A DNA stretch of 39,376 bases from Tatumella sp. JGM91 (GTDB lineage Bacteria; Pseudomonadota; Gammaproteobacteria; Enterobacterales; Enterobacteriaceae). Each line of letters opens with the position of its first letter. Position 1 is the stretch's first letter. A program made the translations under genes and the position numbers. The notes below the pieces were generated by a model. It did no database searches and had not been told where the DNA came from. It saw only the letters and a list, made by a program, of their open reading frames with translations. The stretch is from NCBI RefSeq assembly GCF_018257575.1, contig NZ_JAERJP010000028.1:1-39376 (forward strand), given 5' to 3'. This document shows positions 20,177 through 32,014 of the stretch, piece by piece.

Positions 20177-20647
20177 GTGAATATTAATGCAACAATCCTC
20201 GGCCAGGCCATTGCGTTTATCCTGTTCGTCGCATTTTGTATGAAGTACGTATGGCCGCCGATTATGGCAGCTATCGAGAAACGTCAGAAAGAAGTTGCTG
20301 ATAGTCTCGCTTCTGCAGAACGCGCTCAAAAAGACCTGGATATCGCTCAGGCTAATGCGTCCGAACAGCTGAAAAAAGCCAAAGAAGATGCTCAGGTCAT
20401 TATCGAGCAGGCAAATAAACGTCGTGCCCAGATTCTGGATGAAGCAAAAGCCGAAGCTGAAGCTGAACGTCACAAAATCGTAGCTCAGGCTCAGTCCGAA
20501 ATTGATGCCGAACGTAAACGTGCACGTGAAGAATTACGTAAGCAGGTAGCGTTGCTGGCCGTTGCGGGTGCCGAGAAGATTATTGAGCGTTCCGTTGATG
20601 AAGCTGCTAACAGCGACATCGTTGATAAACTGGTCGCTGAACTGTAA
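20177..20647 (+). CDS. atpF: F1Fo ATP synthase subunit b
   Basis: A 156-residue peripheral-stalk subunit: one N-terminal membrane helix ([22 protein letters not shown]) followed by a long charged coiled coil rich in Ala, Glu and Lys, ending [14 protein letters not shown] to contact subunit delta. Same length as E. coli. It starts with GTG at 20177 ([10 protein letters not shown]), and AAGAGG lies about 10 bases upstream. It dimerises and holds F1 against rotation. Confidence 0.97.
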   Translation: MNINATILGQAIAFILFVAFCMKYVWPPIMAAIEKRQKEVADSLASAERAQKDLDIAQANASEQLKKAKEDAQVIIEQANKRRAQILDEAKAEAEAERHKIVAQAQSEIDAERKRAREELRKQVALLAVAGAEKIIERSVDEAANSDIVDKLVAEL

Positions 20648-20661
20648 GGAGGGAGGGGCTG

Positions 20662-21195
20662 ATGTCTGAATTTACTACTGTAGCTCGCCCCTACGCCAAA
20701 GCAGCTTTTGACTTTGCTGTTGAGCATCAAAGTATTGATCGCTGGCAGAGCATGCTGGCATTTTCTGCAGATGTTGCAAGTGATAAACAAGTTGCTGAAC
20801 TTCTTTCCGGTGCGAAAGCGCCAGAAACAGTATCATCAACCTTTATTGCCATCTGTGGTGATCAACTCGATGAAAATAGTCAGAACCTGATTAAGGTAAT
20901 GGCAAATAATAAACGTTTGAAAGCGCTTCCTGCTGTTTTGGAACAATTCATTCAATTACGTGACGCTTATGAAGCGATTGCAGAGGTTGATGTAACTTCA
21001 GCCAATCAATTGAGTGAAGAGCAGCTGGCTAAAATCAGTGCTGCGATGGAAAAACGTTTATCACGCAAAGTTAAGCTGAATTGCAAAATCGATAAGTCTG
21101 TAATTGCGGGCGTAGTCATCCAGGCTGGTGACATGGTCATTGATGGCAGCGTACGTGGCCGTCTTGACCGTCTGGCAGACGACTTGCAGTCTTAA
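20662..21195 (+). CDS. atpH: F1Fo ATP synthase subunit delta
   Basis: A 177-residue stator subunit (same length as E. coli), with the N-terminal helical domain [15 protein letters not shown] that binds the alpha subunit and the C-terminal signature [25 protein letters not shown]. It joins the b dimer to the top of F1. It starts 15 bases after atpF with GGAGGG as Shine-Dalgarno. Its middle third uses more AT-rich codons than its neighbours. Confidence 0.96.
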   Translation: MSEFTTVARPYAKAAFDFAVEHQSIDRWQSMLAFSADVASDKQVAELLSGAKAPETVSSTFIAICGDQLDENSQNLIKVMANNKRLKALPAVLEQFIQLRDAYEAIAEVDVTSANQLSEEQLAKISAAMEKRLSRKVKLNCKIDKSVIAGVVIQAGDMVIDGSVRGRLDRLADDLQS

Positions 21196-21209
21196 GGGGA
21201 CTGGAGCAT

Positions 21210-22751
21210 ATGCAACTGAATTCCACCGAAATCAGCGAACTGATCAAGCAGCGCATTGCTCAGTTCAATGTGGTGAGCGAAGCTCACAATGAAGGTACTA
21301 TTGTTTCTGTAAGTGACGGTATCATCCGCATCAACGGCCTGGCCGATGTAATGCAGGGTGAGATGATTGCCCTGCCGGGTAACCGTTACGCTATCGCACT
21401 GAACCTGGAGCGTGACTCTGTAGGTGCAGTGGTTATGGGCCCATACATGGATCTTGCCGAAGGCATGAAAGTGAAATGTACTGGCCGTATTCTGGAAGTA
21501 CCGGTTGGTCGTGGTTTACTGGGGCGTGTTGTTAACACCCTGGGTGAGCCAATTGACGGTAAAGGCCCTGTGGATAACGATGGCTTCTCTCCTGTAGAAG
21601 TTATTGCACCGGGTGTTATCGATCGTCAGTCAGTCGATCAGCCTGTTCAGACCGGTTATAAAGCTGTTGACTCCATGATCCCGGTCGGACGTGGTCAGCG
21701 TGAGCTGATCATCGGTGACCGTCAGACAGGTAAAACAGCGATGGCTATCGATGCCATCATCAACCAGCGTGATTCAGGCATTAAATGTGTCTATGTTGCT
21801 ATCGGCCAGAAAGCGTCCACTATTTCTAACGTGGTACGTAAACTGGAAGAGCACGGCGCATTAGCGAACACCATCGTGGTGGTTGCCTCTGCTTCCGAGT
21901 CTGCAGCCCTGCAATACCTGGCACCTTATGCCGGTTGTGCGATGGGTGAATACTTCCGTGACCGCGGTGAAGATGCTCTGATCGTTTATGATGACCTGTC
22001 AAAACAGGCTGTTGCTTACCGTCAGATTTCACTGCTGCTGCGTCGTCCGCCAGGCCGTGAAGCATTCCCTGGTGACGTTTTCTACCTCCACTCCCGTCTG
22101 CTGGAGCGTGCATCACGCGTAAATGCTGAGTACGTTGAAGCATTCACTAAAGGTGCAGTGAAAGGTAAAACCGGTTCTCTGACAGCTCTGCCTATCATTG
22201 AAACTCAGGCGGGTGACGTTTCTGCGTTCGTTCCGACTAACGTAATTTCGATTACAGATGGTCAGATCTTCCTAGAATCTAACCTGTTTAACTCCGGTAT
22301 CCGTCCGGCTGTTAACCCGGGGATCTCTGTATCCCGTGTAGGTGGTGCAGCACAGACGAAAATCATCAAGAAACTGTCCGGGGGTATCCGTACCGCTCTG
22401 GCACAGTATCGTGAACTGGCGGCGTTCTCTCAGTTCGCGTCAGATCTGGATGATGCTACCCGTAAGCAACTGGAACACGGTCAGAAAGTCACTGAACTGC
22501 TGAAGCAGAAGCAGTATGCACCGATGTCTGTTGCTCAGCAGGGCCTGGTCCTGTTTGCGGTTGAGCGCGGTTACCTGGGCGATGTTGAGGTTGCTAAAAT
22601 CCTCAGCTTTGAGTCTTCTCTGCTGTCATTCGCTGAGCGTGAACACGCTGAACTGATGCAGGAAATCAACCAAGCGGGTAACTTTAATGGCGAAATCGAA
22701 GCGAAGTTAAAAGCGCTGCTCGATTCGTTTAAAGCAACTCAGTCCTGGTAA
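21210..22751 (+). CDS. atpA: F1Fo ATP synthase subunit alpha
   Basis: A 513-residue non-catalytic nucleotide-binding subunit, the same length as E. coli. The P-loop GDRQTGKT is at residues 169-176, and the arginine-finger region [14 protein letters not shown] (Arg about 376) is intact. Three alpha alternate with three beta in F1. It follows atpH after 14 bases with GGGGAC as ribosome-binding site. No anomalies seen. Confidence 0.98.
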   Translation: MQLNSTEISELIKQRIAQFNVVSEAHNEGTIVSVSDGIIRINGLADVMQGEMIALPGNRYAIALNLERDSVGAVVMGPYMDLAEGMKVKCTGRILEVPVGRGLLGRVVNTLGEPIDGKGPVDNDGFSPVEVIAPGVIDRQSVDQPVQTGYKAVDSMIPVGRGQRELIIGDRQTGKTAMAIDAIINQRDSGIKCVYVAIGQKASTISNVVRKLEEHGALANTIVVVASASESAALQYLAPYAGCAMGEYFRDRGEDALIVYDDLSKQAVAYRQISLLLRRPPGREAFPGDVFYLHSRLLERASRVNAEYVEAFTKGAVKGKTGSLTALPIIETQAGDVSAFVPTNVISITDGQIFLESNLFNSGIRPAVNPGISVSRVGGAAQTKIIKKLSGGIRTALAQYRELAAFSQFASDLDDATRKQLEHGQKVTELLKQKQYAPMSVAQQGLVLFAVERGYLGDVEVAKILSFESSLLSFAEREHAELMQEINQAGNFNGEIEAKLKALLDSFKATQSW

Positions 22752-22803
22752 TGTCTTGCGGCTTGCCTGAAATGGCAGGCCGCCTGACTTTGAGGAGAAG
22801 CTC

Positions 22804-23670
22804 ATGGCCGGCGCAAAAGAAATACGTAGTAAGATTGGAAGCGTAAAGAATACGCAGAAAATCACCAAAGCGATGGAAATGGTCGCCGCCTCCAAAATGC
22901 GTAAAACGCAGGAACGCATGGCGGCCAGCCGTCCGTATGCAGAAACCATTCGCAAAGTGATTGGTCACTTAGCGTTAGGGAATCTGGAATACAAGCACCC
23001 TTACCTGGAAGAGCGTGACGTTAAGCGCGTCGGCTATCTGGTCGTATCTACTGACCGCGGGCTTTGTGGTGGTTTGAACATTAACCTGTTCAAGAAATTG
23101 CTGGCAGATATGAAAGCATGGTCTGATAAAGGCGTTCAGAGTGAACTGGCCATTATCGGTTCCAAAGGCCTGTCTTTCTTCGGTGCCGCAGGCGCGGATA
23201 TCGTGGCTCAGGTAAACGGTCTGGGCGATAAGCCTGCACTGTCTGATCTGATTGGCCCGGTAAAAGTGATGCTGCAGGCTTACGATGAAGGCCGGATCGA
23301 CAAGCTTTATGTTGTCAGTAATAAATTTAACAACACCATGTCCCAGACTCCGGTGCTCAATCAGCTGCTGCCGTTACCGCCAGCAGAAGATAATGAAGAA
23401 CTGAAGAAGAAAACATGGGATTACCTGTACGAACCCGATCCGAAAGCGCTGCTGGATACTCTGCTGCGTCGTTACGTCGAGTCTCAGGTTTATCAGGGTG
23501 TTGTAGAGAACCTGGCCAGCGAGCAGGCAGCACGTATGGTGGCGATGAAAGCGGCAACCGATAACGGTGGCGAGCTTATCAAAGAGCTTCAGTTGGTTTA
23601 CAACAAAGCCCGCCAGGCCAGCATCACCCAGGAACTTACCGAGATCGTCTCGGGGGCCTCCGCGGTTTAA
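22804..23670 (+). CDS. atpG: F1Fo ATP synthase subunit gamma
   Basis: A 288-residue central rotor subunit (E. coli 287). The N-terminal coiled coil [27 protein letters not shown] and the C-terminal [28 protein letters not shown] form the shaft turning inside the alpha3beta3 ring. The conserved [16 protein letters not shown] segment is present. GAGGAGAAG precedes the ATG. Confidence 0.97.
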   Translation: MAGAKEIRSKIGSVKNTQKITKAMEMVAASKMRKTQERMAASRPYAETIRKVIGHLALGNLEYKHPYLEERDVKRVGYLVVSTDRGLCGGLNINLFKKLLADMKAWSDKGVQSELAIIGSKGLSFFGAAGADIVAQVNGLGDKPALSDLIGPVKVMLQAYDEGRIDKLYVVSNKFNNTMSQTPVLNQLLPLPPAEDNEELKKKTWDYLYEPDPKALLDTLLRRYVESQVYQGVVENLASEQAARMVAMKAATDNGGELIKELQLVYNKARQASITQELTEIVSGASAV

Positions 23671-25098
<1,428 letters not shown>

Positions 25099-25122
25099 TT
25101 TCAGTTTCCCGGGAGGATTGAT

Positions 25123-25542
25123 ATGGCTAAAAGTTATCACCTGGATGTTGTCAGCGCTGAACAACAAATGTTTGCCGGCAGTGTACAGCATATCCAGGTG
25201 TCAGGAAGTGAAGGTGAGCTGGGGATTTTCCACGGTCACGCACCACTTCTGACTGCCATCAAACCTGGTATGGTTCGTATCGTTAAAGAGAATAACCACG
25301 AAGAGTTTATTTATCTCTCCGGGGGGATTCTGGAAGTTCAGCCCGAAAGTGTTACGGTTATGGCTGATACAGCCATCCGTGGTGAGGATCTGGACGAAGC
25401 ACGTGCTCTGGAAGCAAAACGTAAAGCAGAAGATCATATGAACAAAAGCCACGGTGATGTGGACTATGCTCAGGCCTCTGCTGAACTGGCGAAAGCTATT
25501 GCTAAACTGCGCGTCATCGAACTGACCAGGAAAGTGATGTAA
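25123..25542 (+). CDS. atpC: F1Fo ATP synthase subunit epsilon
   Basis: A 139-residue rotor subunit, the same length as E. coli. The N-terminal beta-sandwich contains [22 protein letters not shown], and the C-terminal helix pair ([17 protein letters not shown] onward) can extend into F1 and inhibit ATP hydrolysis. It is the last gene of the atp operon, followed 18 bases later by a strong terminator. GGGAGGA precedes the ATG. Confidence 0.97.
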   Translation: MAKSYHLDVVSAEQQMFAGSVQHIQVSGSEGELGIFHGHAPLLTAIKPGMVRIVKENNHEEFIYLSGGILEVQPESVTVMADTAIRGEDLDEARALEAKRKAEDHMNKSHGDVDYAQASAELAKAIAKLRVIELTRKVM

Positions 25543-25560
25543 GATCATTACGCTGCAAAA

Positions 25561-25593
25561 AAGCCGGTAAGTGGAAGCTTACCGGCTTTTTTT
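25561..25593 (+). terminator. Rho-independent terminator of the atp operon
   Basis: A perfect 11-bp stem (AAGCCGGTAAG / CTTACCGGCTT) with a 6-base loop followed by seven T residues. It is preceded by A residues that could pair with the T-run, so it may also work on the other strand. Confidence 0.92.
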
Positions 25594-25746
25594 ATGTGCC
25601 TGATCCGGCCAGGGAGCGGATAATCTCCTGAAACAGCGGCTCAGCATCCTGTCTCCGCAGAGAGCAGCCCGCGGGCAGATTATGCAGTCAGGTATCCTTA
25701 TACTGTATACTCTTTGCTTTACCCGATTAAATAAAAGTGATGGCAG

Positions 25747-27117
25747 ATGATGGCAGATAAAAAAATGAGTGTGGTGATCCTTGCTGCCGGTAAGGGGACC
25801 CGGATGTATTCGGATCTCCCGAAAGTGCTCCATCAGCTGGCCGGAAAACCTATGGTGCAGCATGTGATTGATGCGGCAAAGGGGCTGGGTGCGGATAATA
25901 TATACCTGGTGTATGGTCATGGTGGTGAGTTATTGAAAAACACCCTTAATGACCCGATATTACACTGGGTTGAACAGGCTGAGCAGCTGGGTACCGGCCA
26001 TGCTATGCAACAGGCAGCCCCTTTCTTTACTGATGATGAAGATATTCTGATGTTATACGGTGATGTCCCGCTGATCTCTGAGCAGACATTACAACAGTTA
26101 CGTCTGCAGAAACCCGCAGGTGGCATCGGATTGCTGACAGTGGTACTGGATAATCCGTTCGGTTATGGCCGCATTGTCCGTGAAAACGGCGAAATTACCG
26201 GGATTGTCGAACAGAAAGATGCCAGCCCGCAGCAGCTGGCTATCAACGAAATTAATACCGGTATCCTGCTGGCCAATGGTGGTGATCTGCGGCGCTGGCT
26301 GGCTAAACTGACCAACAATAATGCCCAGAAAGAGTATTATATTACTGATATTATCGCGATGGCCCACCAGCAAGGGTGCCGTATTGCCGCCGTTCATCCG
26401 CAAAACAGCAGTGAAACGGAAGGGGTTAATAACCGGCAACAACTGGCAACCCTGGAACGGATCTATCAGCGTCAGTCGGCGGATAAACTCTTGCTGGCCG
26501 GGGTTATGTTAAGCGATCCGGCACGTTTTGATTTACGCGGGCAGCTGCAACATGGCCGCGATGTCAGCATTGATATTAATGTGATCCTTGAAGGTAAGGT
26601 TACGCTCGGCAATGGAGTGAAAATCGGTGCCGGATGTATTATTAAAAACAGCGTGATCGGTGATGGCTGTGAAATCAGTCCTTATTCCGTCATTGAAGAT
26701 GCCCGGCTGGAAAGTGCCTGTACTGTGGGGCCTTTTGCCCGCCTGAGGCCAGGTACCTCGTTAGCTGAACAAGTTCATGTGGGTAACTTTGTCGAAATTA
26801 AAAAATCGGCACTGGGTAGCGGTTCAAAAGCCGGCCATTTAACCTACCTGGGCGATGCGCAGATCGGCGCCGGAGTCAATATTGGTGCCGGGACGATTAC
26901 CTGTAATTATGACGGGCAGAATAAATCACAAACCATTATCGGTGATAATGTGTTTGTCGGGTCTGACAGCCAGTTTATTGCCCCGGTATCGGTCGCTGAC
27001 GGGGTGACTATTGCGGCGGGAACCACAGTAATGAAAGATATAAACCATGAAGCGCTGGTTTATAATCCAAAGCAACAAAGTGTAAAAGCTGACTGGCTGC
27101 GGCCGGTAAAAAAATAA
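25747..27117 (+). CDS. glmU: Bifunctional N-acetylglucosamine-1-phosphate uridyltransferase / glucosamine-1-phosphate acetyltransferase
   Basis: A 456-residue cytoplasmic enzyme (E. coli 456) making UDP-GlcNAc for peptidoglycan and LPS. The N-terminal pyrophosphorylase has [18 protein letters not shown] (residues 12-29) and the metal-binding YGDVPL Asp (about 105). From about residue 250 a left-handed beta-helix of hexapeptide repeats carries the acetyltransferase site ([20 protein letters not shown] and [13 protein letters not shown]). The start may be the ATG at 25747 or the next at 25750; the Shine-Dalgarno is weak. It follows the atp terminator after 153 bases and leads into glmS. Confidence 0.97.
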   Translation: MMADKKMSVVILAAGKGTRMYSDLPKVLHQLAGKPMVQHVIDAAKGLGADNIYLVYGHGGELLKNTLNDPILHWVEQAEQLGTGHAMQQAAPFFTDDEDILMLYGDVPLISEQTLQQLRLQKPAGGIGLLTVVLDNPFGYGRIVRENGEITGIVEQKDASPQQLAINEINTGILLANGGDLRRWLAKLTNNNAQKEYYITDIIAMAHQQGCRIAAVHPQNSSETEGVNNRQQLATLERIYQRQSADKLLLAGVMLSDPARFDLRGQLQHGRDVSIDINVILEGKVTLGNGVKIGAGCIIKNSVIGDGCEISPYSVIEDARLESACTVGPFARLRPGTSLAEQVHVGNFVEIKKSALGSGSKAGHLTYLGDAQIGAGVNIGAGTITCNYDGQNKSQTIIGDNVFVGSDSQFIAPVSVADGVTIAAGTTVMKDINHEALVYNPKQQSVKADWLRPVKK

Positions 27118-27208
27118 ATTATCTGATATTTCCCGGCCAGCCGGCACAGACCGGCACCGGACAGGCTGTGACAAATAATAACCCCCATTCTCTGCAAGGC
27201 TCGGGGGA

Positions 27209-27263
27209 TCCGTCGCGACGGAACATCAGGTCAGATGACAATCTCTATGGCGAATACGCCATA
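27209..27263 (+). promoter_or_regulatory. Inverted repeats in the glmS leader
   Basis: The 164-base glmU-glmS gap holds a perfect 14-bp palindrome TCCGTCGCGACGGA (27209-27222) and, 19 bases before the glmS start, a stem-loop of 7 bp with an AATA loop (27246-27263). In E. coli this leader is controlled by RNA processing at the glmU stop and by the sRNA GlmZ, which unmasks the glmS ribosome-binding site. A comparable role here is inference; I cannot identify the sRNA in this window. Confidence 0.4.
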
Positions 27264-27281
27264 ACGTCAGGATTAAAAAAT

Positions 27282-29108
27282 ATGTGTGGAATAGTGGGTG
27301 CAGTTGCACAACGTGATATTGCGGAAATTCTGCTGGAAGGCTTACGCCGCCTGGAATACCGTGGTTATGATTCAGCAGGCCTGGCCGTTGTTAACCAACC
27401 GGGCGAGATGATCCGTCTGCGGCGTGTGGGTAAGGTTCAGGCACTGGCAGAGGCTGCTGCACAGCAGCCATTGCCCGGGGGAACCGGTATTGCTCATACC
27501 CGATGGGCGACGCACGGAGAGCCTTCAGAACAGAATGCACATCCCCATGTCTCCGGTAATATTGTACTGGTGCATAACGGTATTATTGAGAACCATGAAG
27601 AGCTACGGGTAAAGGTTAAGGCTCTGGGCTATACGTTTGTCTCTGAAACAGATACCGAAGTGGTTGCCCATCTGATTAATGACGAGCAAAAACGTGGCGG
27701 CAGCCTGCGTGAAATTGTTCAGCGGGTGATTAAGCAACTGCGTGGTGCTTACGGTATGGTGATCATGGACAGTAACGATCCTTCGGTTCTGGTCGCGGCC
27801 CGTTCAGGCAGCCCGCTGGTGATTGGTTGTGGTGTCGGAGAAAACTTTATCGCGTCTGATCAGCTGGCGTTGTTGCCGGTTACCCGGCGTTTTATCTACC
27901 TGGAAGAAGGTGATGTTGCTGAGGTCACCCGGCGGTCGGTGAATATTTTCGCTGACGGTGAGCCGGTTAGCCGTCCGGAAATTGAATCTTCTGCCCAGTA
28001 TGATGCCGGTGATAAAGGCCTCTATCGCCATTACATGCAGAAAGAAATTTATGAGCAGCCGATGGCGGTGAAAAATACCCTGCAGGGACGTTTTCATCAG
28101 GGGGTTGTGGACCTGAGTGAATTAGGGCCGGATGCGGAACAGCTGCTCAGCCAGGCTGAACATATTCAGATTGTGGCCTGTGGTACGTCTTATAATTCAG
28201 GGCTGGTGGCCCGCTACTGGTTTGAGTCGCTGGCAGGGATCCCCTGTGATGTTGAAATTGCCTCTGAATTCCGCTACCGGAAATCGGTGGTACGGAAAAA
28301 CAGTCTGCTGATCACCTTGTCACAGTCCGGCGAAACTGCAGATACCCTCGGGGCACTGCGTCTGTCTAAGCAACTGGGTTATCTTGGCTCACTGGCCATT
28401 TGTAATGTGGCGGGTTCCTCACTGGTACGCGAATCTGACCTGGCACTGATGACCAAAGCCGGGGTCGAAATTGGTGTGGCCTCGACCAAAGCCTTTACCA
28501 CCCAGCTGACAGTACTGCTGATGCTGGTGGCTCAGATGGCAAGGCTGAATGGCCAGCCAGAACAGGTTGAACATGATATCGTTCATGCCCTGCAGGCGCT
28601 GCCCAGCCGGATTGAGCAAATCCTGTCACATGACAAACAGATCGAAGCACTGGCAGAAGGATTTTCAGATAAACACCATGCCCTGTTTCTGGGACGCGGC
28701 GATCAGTACCCGATCGCGATGGAAGGTGCGCTGAAACTGAAAGAAATCTCTTATATCCATGCTGAAGCTTATGCCGCCGGAGAACTGAAACATGGTCCGC
28801 TGGCACTGGTGGATGCTGATATGCCGGTCATCATTATTGCGCCAAATAATGAGTTACTGGAAAAGCTGAAATCTAATATCGAAGAAGTGCGCGCCCGGGG
28901 CGGACAACTGTATGTATTTGCTGATCAGGATGCCGGTTTCACCGACAGCCCGAATATGAAAATCATTCAGCTCCCTCATGTGGAAGAAGTACTGGCACCG
29001 GTGTTTTATACTATTCCGCTGCAATTACTGTCGTATCATATTGCCTTAATTAAAGGCACGGATGTCGATCAGCCACGCAACCTGGCAAAATCGGTAACCG
29101 TTGAGTAA
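27282..29108 (+). CDS. glmS: Glutamine-fructose-6-phosphate aminotransferase (isomerizing)
   Basis: A 608-residue enzyme (E. coli 609) making glucosamine 6-phosphate, the entry step to amino-sugar synthesis. The N-terminal glutaminase begins [12 protein letters not shown], with the catalytic Cys exposed after Met removal, and has [12 protein letters not shown] and the [18 protein letters not shown] block. Two SIS isomerase domains follow ([68 protein letters not shown]), and the C-terminus [13 protein letters not shown] is invariant. I start at ATG 27282, with AGGA nine bases upstream. An in-frame GTG at 27168 would bury the catalytic Cys, so I reject it. Confidence 0.97.
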   Translation: MCGIVGAVAQRDIAEILLEGLRRLEYRGYDSAGLAVVNQPGEMIRLRRVGKVQALAEAAAQQPLPGGTGIAHTRWATHGEPSEQNAHPHVSGNIVLVHNGIIENHEELRVKVKALGYTFVSETDTEVVAHLINDEQKRGGSLREIVQRVIKQLRGAYGMVIMDSNDPSVLVAARSGSPLVIGCGVGENFIASDQLALLPVTRRFIYLEEGDVAEVTRRSVNIFADGEPVSRPEIESSAQYDAGDKGLYRHYMQKEIYEQPMAVKNTLQGRFHQGVVDLSELGPDAEQLLSQAEHIQIVACGTSYNSGLVARYWFESLAGIPCDVEIASEFRYRKSVVRKNSLLITLSQSGETADTLGALRLSKQLGYLGSLAICNVAGSSLVRESDLALMTKAGVEIGVASTKAFTTQLTVLLMLVAQMARLNGQPEQVEHDIVHALQALPSRIEQILSHDKQIEALAEGFSDKHHALFLGRGDQYPIAMEGALKLKEISYIHAEAYAAGELKHGPLALVDADMPVIIIAPNNELLEKLKSNIEEVRARGGQLYVFADQDAGFTDSPNMKIIQLPHVEEVLAPVFYTIPLQLLSYHIALIKGTDVDQPRNLAKSVTVE

Positions 29109-29115
29109 ATAACAG

Positions 29116-29145
29116 TATCCGCCCGACATCTTTTGCGGGCGGATA
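29116..29145 (+). terminator. Hairpin after glmS
   Basis: A perfect 10-bp stem (TATCCGCCCG / CGGGCGGATA) with a 10-base loop begins 8 bases after the glmS stop. No T-run follows, so it is a candidate terminator or 3'-stabilising hairpin only. Confidence 0.5.
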
Positions 29146-29348
29146 ACTCCCCGCCACTCTGCCTTCCGCTGCCGTCCTGTCACCTGAATCCTCCCCCCGG
29201 TACGGAACACCCACATATTTGAGAACGTTTTTTACATTGCAGTTCCTGAGATTCTCCGTAGTCTGGTATTGATTAGATAAATTTTTGTGTTCTGTGGTAG
29301 CGGAATACGGTACCCGACGACTTTTAACCGGACAGGCCCGGGGAGCAG

Positions 29349-30539
29349 ATGAAGATTATTAAAATTCTGAAAAGCCCGATGATTGCTGTTTATTGTCTGG
29401 CACTGATGGTGGCGCATAACGGGTATCTGATGCTCAGCCCTATCCTTGAGCGGGTGTTGCTGAATGCACCGGAAAAATTCAGGGATTTTCATTCATGGCA
29501 GGAGACGCTGAGCTTCCTGGAAACCATGGATATCCCCAGATTTATGATAGGCCTGGTCCTGTTTTGTATGGCCTTTACTCTGTTAATGCGTACCCGTATC
29601 GCCTGGTTCAGTTCATTGCTGTTACTGTTTTGCATTGTACTGACGAATGCTTTTATTCTGAAAACCAACCATAGCCAGGTTGTGTATGCCATGTTCACTA
29701 TTGGCGGCCTGATTGTGTACTGGCGCCATTTTGATAAGCACAGCCTCGGCAGTACCAGTATTTTCGCGGTGGTCAGTATATTATCGCTGATTGTTTACGG
29801 CATGCTGGGCACCTTATATCTGGGTGACCAGTTTACTCCGCCGGTGAAAGATCTTCCGACCGCGTTTTATTTTGTTATGGTCTGTATGTCGACGGTCGGT
29901 TTTGGCGATATTATTCCCCATACCACCATGGCACGTATGTTTACGCTGACGGTCATTATCTTTGGTATCACTATTTTCGCCGCGTCAGTTGCATCCGTTG
30001 CCGGTTCGCTGATTAGCCATAATATTCAACGTATTCTCAAAGGGCGGTTTTCTCACGTGGTACGTAAAAATCATTATATCGTTACCGGATCTTCGGCGCT
30101 GGCACAGAGCGTCAGTCAGGGGCTGACCGATGCCGGAGGTGTTGTCACCGTTGTCTGCTATCCGGGAAATAAAACACAGTTTCCGGCCACCACGGATGTG
30201 ATTGAAGGCGATCCTTCTGCTGTCGCGACACTGGAGCAGGCGGGTGCCTCCAAAGCAAAATATATTGTTGCCCTGATGGATAATGATGCAGACAACGCCT
30301 TTGTGGTACTGGCGGCCAAAGAAGTGGGTGGTGAAGACACCAAAACTATTGCGCTGGTCAATGAAAGCCAGAATATGAATAAAATAAAACGGGTTCGTCC
30401 TGACGGCGTGTTGTCATTACAGCAACTGGGCAGTGAGATTCTGGTCAGAACACTGAATGGCGATACCATGGACAATAAAATGAATATCAATATATTTTTT
30501 AATAGCGCTCAGTCTCCGGATGGCCATAAATCTCCCTGA
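29349..30539 (+). CDS. kch: Kch-type potassium channel with C-terminal RCK/TrkA-N domain
   Basis: A 396-residue inner-membrane protein like E. coli Kch (417). Several hydrophobic segments fill residues 10-155. The pore loop TAFYFVMVCMSTVGFGDIIP has the selectivity filter TVGFGD at 182-187 (E. coli has TVGYGD; GFG is an accepted K+ filter). A last membrane helix follows, then a cytoplasmic Rossmann-like RCK domain from about residue 235 (HYIVTGSSALAQ) ending with DNDADNAFVVLAAKE and GSEILVRTLNG, both close to Kch. GGGAG precedes the ATG closely. It replaces the pst-phoU genes found after glmS in E. coli. Voltage sensing is not evident; the physiological role is unknown. Confidence 0.85.
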   Translation: MKIIKILKSPMIAVYCLALMVAHNGYLMLSPILERVLLNAPEKFRDFHSWQETLSFLETMDIPRFMIGLVLFCMAFTLLMRTRIAWFSSLLLLFCIVLTNAFILKTNHSQVVYAMFTIGGLIVYWRHFDKHSLGSTSIFAVVSILSLIVYGMLGTLYLGDQFTPPVKDLPTAFYFVMVCMSTVGFGDIIPHTTMARMFTLTVIIFGITIFAASVASVAGSLISHNIQRILKGRFSHVVRKNHYIVTGSSALAQSVSQGLTDAGGVVTVVCYPGNKTQFPATTDVIEGDPSAVATLEQAGASKAKYIVALMDNDADNAFVVLAAKEVGGEDTKTIALVNESQNMNKIKRVRPDGVLSLQQLGSEILVRTLNGDTMDNKMNINIFFNSAQSPDGHKSP

Positions 30540-30632
30540 GCCAGCCACCGTCCGGGGTTCCCCGTAATGCCCCCTGCAGGACAGGCATAAACCGCCGCTT
30601 ACACTCTGCCAGTTACTGACCCGGTTAATCAG

Positions 30633-30669
30633 AATCCGCAGTGCCTTTTTCAGAGGATGCGGATTTTTT
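30633..30669 (+). terminator. Rho-independent terminator after kch
   Basis: An 8-bp stem (AATCCGCA / TGCGGATT) with a 17-base loop followed by a run of six T residues. It separates kch from the downstream nuclease-like gene. Confidence 0.6.
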
Positions 30670-30805
30670 ATTGCCGGTATCTGTGTCAGGGTGCGCTGCC
30701 TTTTACCTGAGTAATCACCTCTGGCAGAAGCTAATTCAAGGGTACACGGCCACAGGCCGCGCTGTTGTCGTGCTGAAGCATGATTAAGTATGAATGGATG
30801 TACAA

Positions 30806-31336
30806 ATGAAAAAAACCGGTTATTTACTGACAGCCCTGTTACTGGGTTCCCCCTGGCTGACCATGGCTGCAGAGCCGCAGATTGAAGCGGGATTTTCTCC
30901 CGAAGGCTCAGCCCGAACACTGGTGCTGGAAACCATCAATTCGGCCCATAGCAGTATTCGTATGCTGGCTTATTCGTTTACGGCCCCGGATATTATGCAG
31001 GCATTGGCAAATGCCTGCAAACGCGGGGTGGACATTAAAATAGTGGTCGATGAAAAGGGCAACAAAGGGAAAGCCAGTCTTGCGGCGATGAATTTTATCG
31101 TCAATAACGGTATCCCCTTGCGGACAGACCGCCATTATCCGATACAGCATGACAAAACGCTGATTGTTGATGGTCAGACGGTCGAAACCGGCTCTTTTAA
31201 CTATACGGCCAGCGCCGAAAAACGTAACTCAGAAAATGTAGTGGTGATCCATAACTCTCCTTCCCTGGCGCAGGCTTACCTGAAACACTGGCAGGTACGC
31301 TGGGACTACGGGCAGGATTATCAGTCAGCGTACTAA
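30806..31336 (+). CDS. Secreted phospholipase D-family endonuclease (Nuc-like)
   Basis: A 176-residue protein with a signal peptide (MKKTGYLLTALLLGSPWLTMAA) and one HKD motif: His115-x-Lys117-x4-Asp122-Gly, followed by GSFNYT (129-134) and SEN. The small size and single HKD match the dimeric Nuc nucleases of the PLD superfamily found on IncN plasmids and in Salmonella, which cut DNA without metal. The likely location is the periplasm. I prefer the ATG at 30806, as the signal peptide starts there; an in-frame ATG at 30794 adds four residues. No partner gene is visible: kch lies upstream behind a terminator, and an AT-rich gap follows. Confidence 0.8.
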   Translation: MKKTGYLLTALLLGSPWLTMAAEPQIEAGFSPEGSARTLVLETINSAHSSIRMLAYSFTAPDIMQALANACKRGVDIKIVVDEKGNKGKASLAAMNFIVNNGIPLRTDRHYPIQHDKTLIVDGQTVETGSFNYTASAEKRNSENVVVIHNSPSLAQAYLKHWQVRWDYGQDYQSAY

Positions 31337-32014
31337 CCCCTCCCATACATCATGTTATAGCACTGTATTTATAAGTGCTCTGCAGAGGACAGATATCATC
31401 CTTGTTTACTTATAATCATTAATAAATCTGAATAATATTTTTTTATCTAAAAATGAGGAGGTGTTCAGGTGTTTATTTTCTTAAAAAAGTTATTTCACCA
31501 TTAAATTTTCTTATTTAACAAGGTGGGTTAGTTTATCAAATCATAATTATTATTGAATTTTTGTTAATGGTAAGTTTTTTTTATGCTTTTTGATAGGTTT
31601 TGTGATGATTATACTGTGTTTTAATTGTTAATTTATATCGCGGTTTCTGTTGGTAAGTGATTTAAGTTATTCTGAGTGTGGCGAGGGTCAGTTGTCTTTT
31701 GGTTATGCTACTGATTATCAGTGTTTTTTGTTTTATTTATTTTTTGTCAGTTGTTGATTGAATTTATGTCAAATTAATTTATTGATTGATAATTTATTTT
31801 TACAAGAAATGCATAAAATAAACTGAACTATTTATTTGCCTGATTTATAAGATTAGTCCTATGCTAAATATCGTGTGGGGCTGTGGTTCATTTCGTGCTA
31901 TTGCCCCTGACAGGCTGGTTCTCAGGGAGGTGTCGGTGAAATTCATTGCATGGAACCGGGTCGCTGGCCACTAACTTGTTAGATTTATTAATTTTTTGAT
32001 ATAAGGCAAACTGT
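31337..32014. other. AT-rich intergenic region upstream of the fim operon
   Basis: 678 bases, strongly AT-rich, with no gene I can support. A possible promoter is TTGCCT (31836-31841), an 18-bp spacer and TATGCT (31860-31865), about 150 bases before fimA. Two small inverted repeats follow: CCCTGA...TCAGGG (31905-31927) and CTAACTTGTTAG (31971-31982). I found no copy of the E. coli fim-switch repeat TTGGGGCCA and no recombinase gene. Such AT-rich DNA is typical of H-NS targets, which is inference. Confidence 0.45.

Noticed and set aside
27168-27281. N-terminally extended GlmS starting at GTG 27168
   Set aside because: The catalytic Cys must follow the initiator Met; the ATG at 27282 has a good AGGA, and the extension runs through leader palindromes.
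30417-30920. 167-codon minus-strand frame between kch and the nuclease gene
   Set aside because: It is antisense to the end of kch and the start of the PLD gene and crosses the kch terminator; composition is not protein-like.
31337-32014. Search for an invertible fim switch or CRISPR-like repeats
   Set aside because: Only short, unrelated inverted repeats of 5-6 bp were found; no evenly spaced direct repeats and no recombinase.
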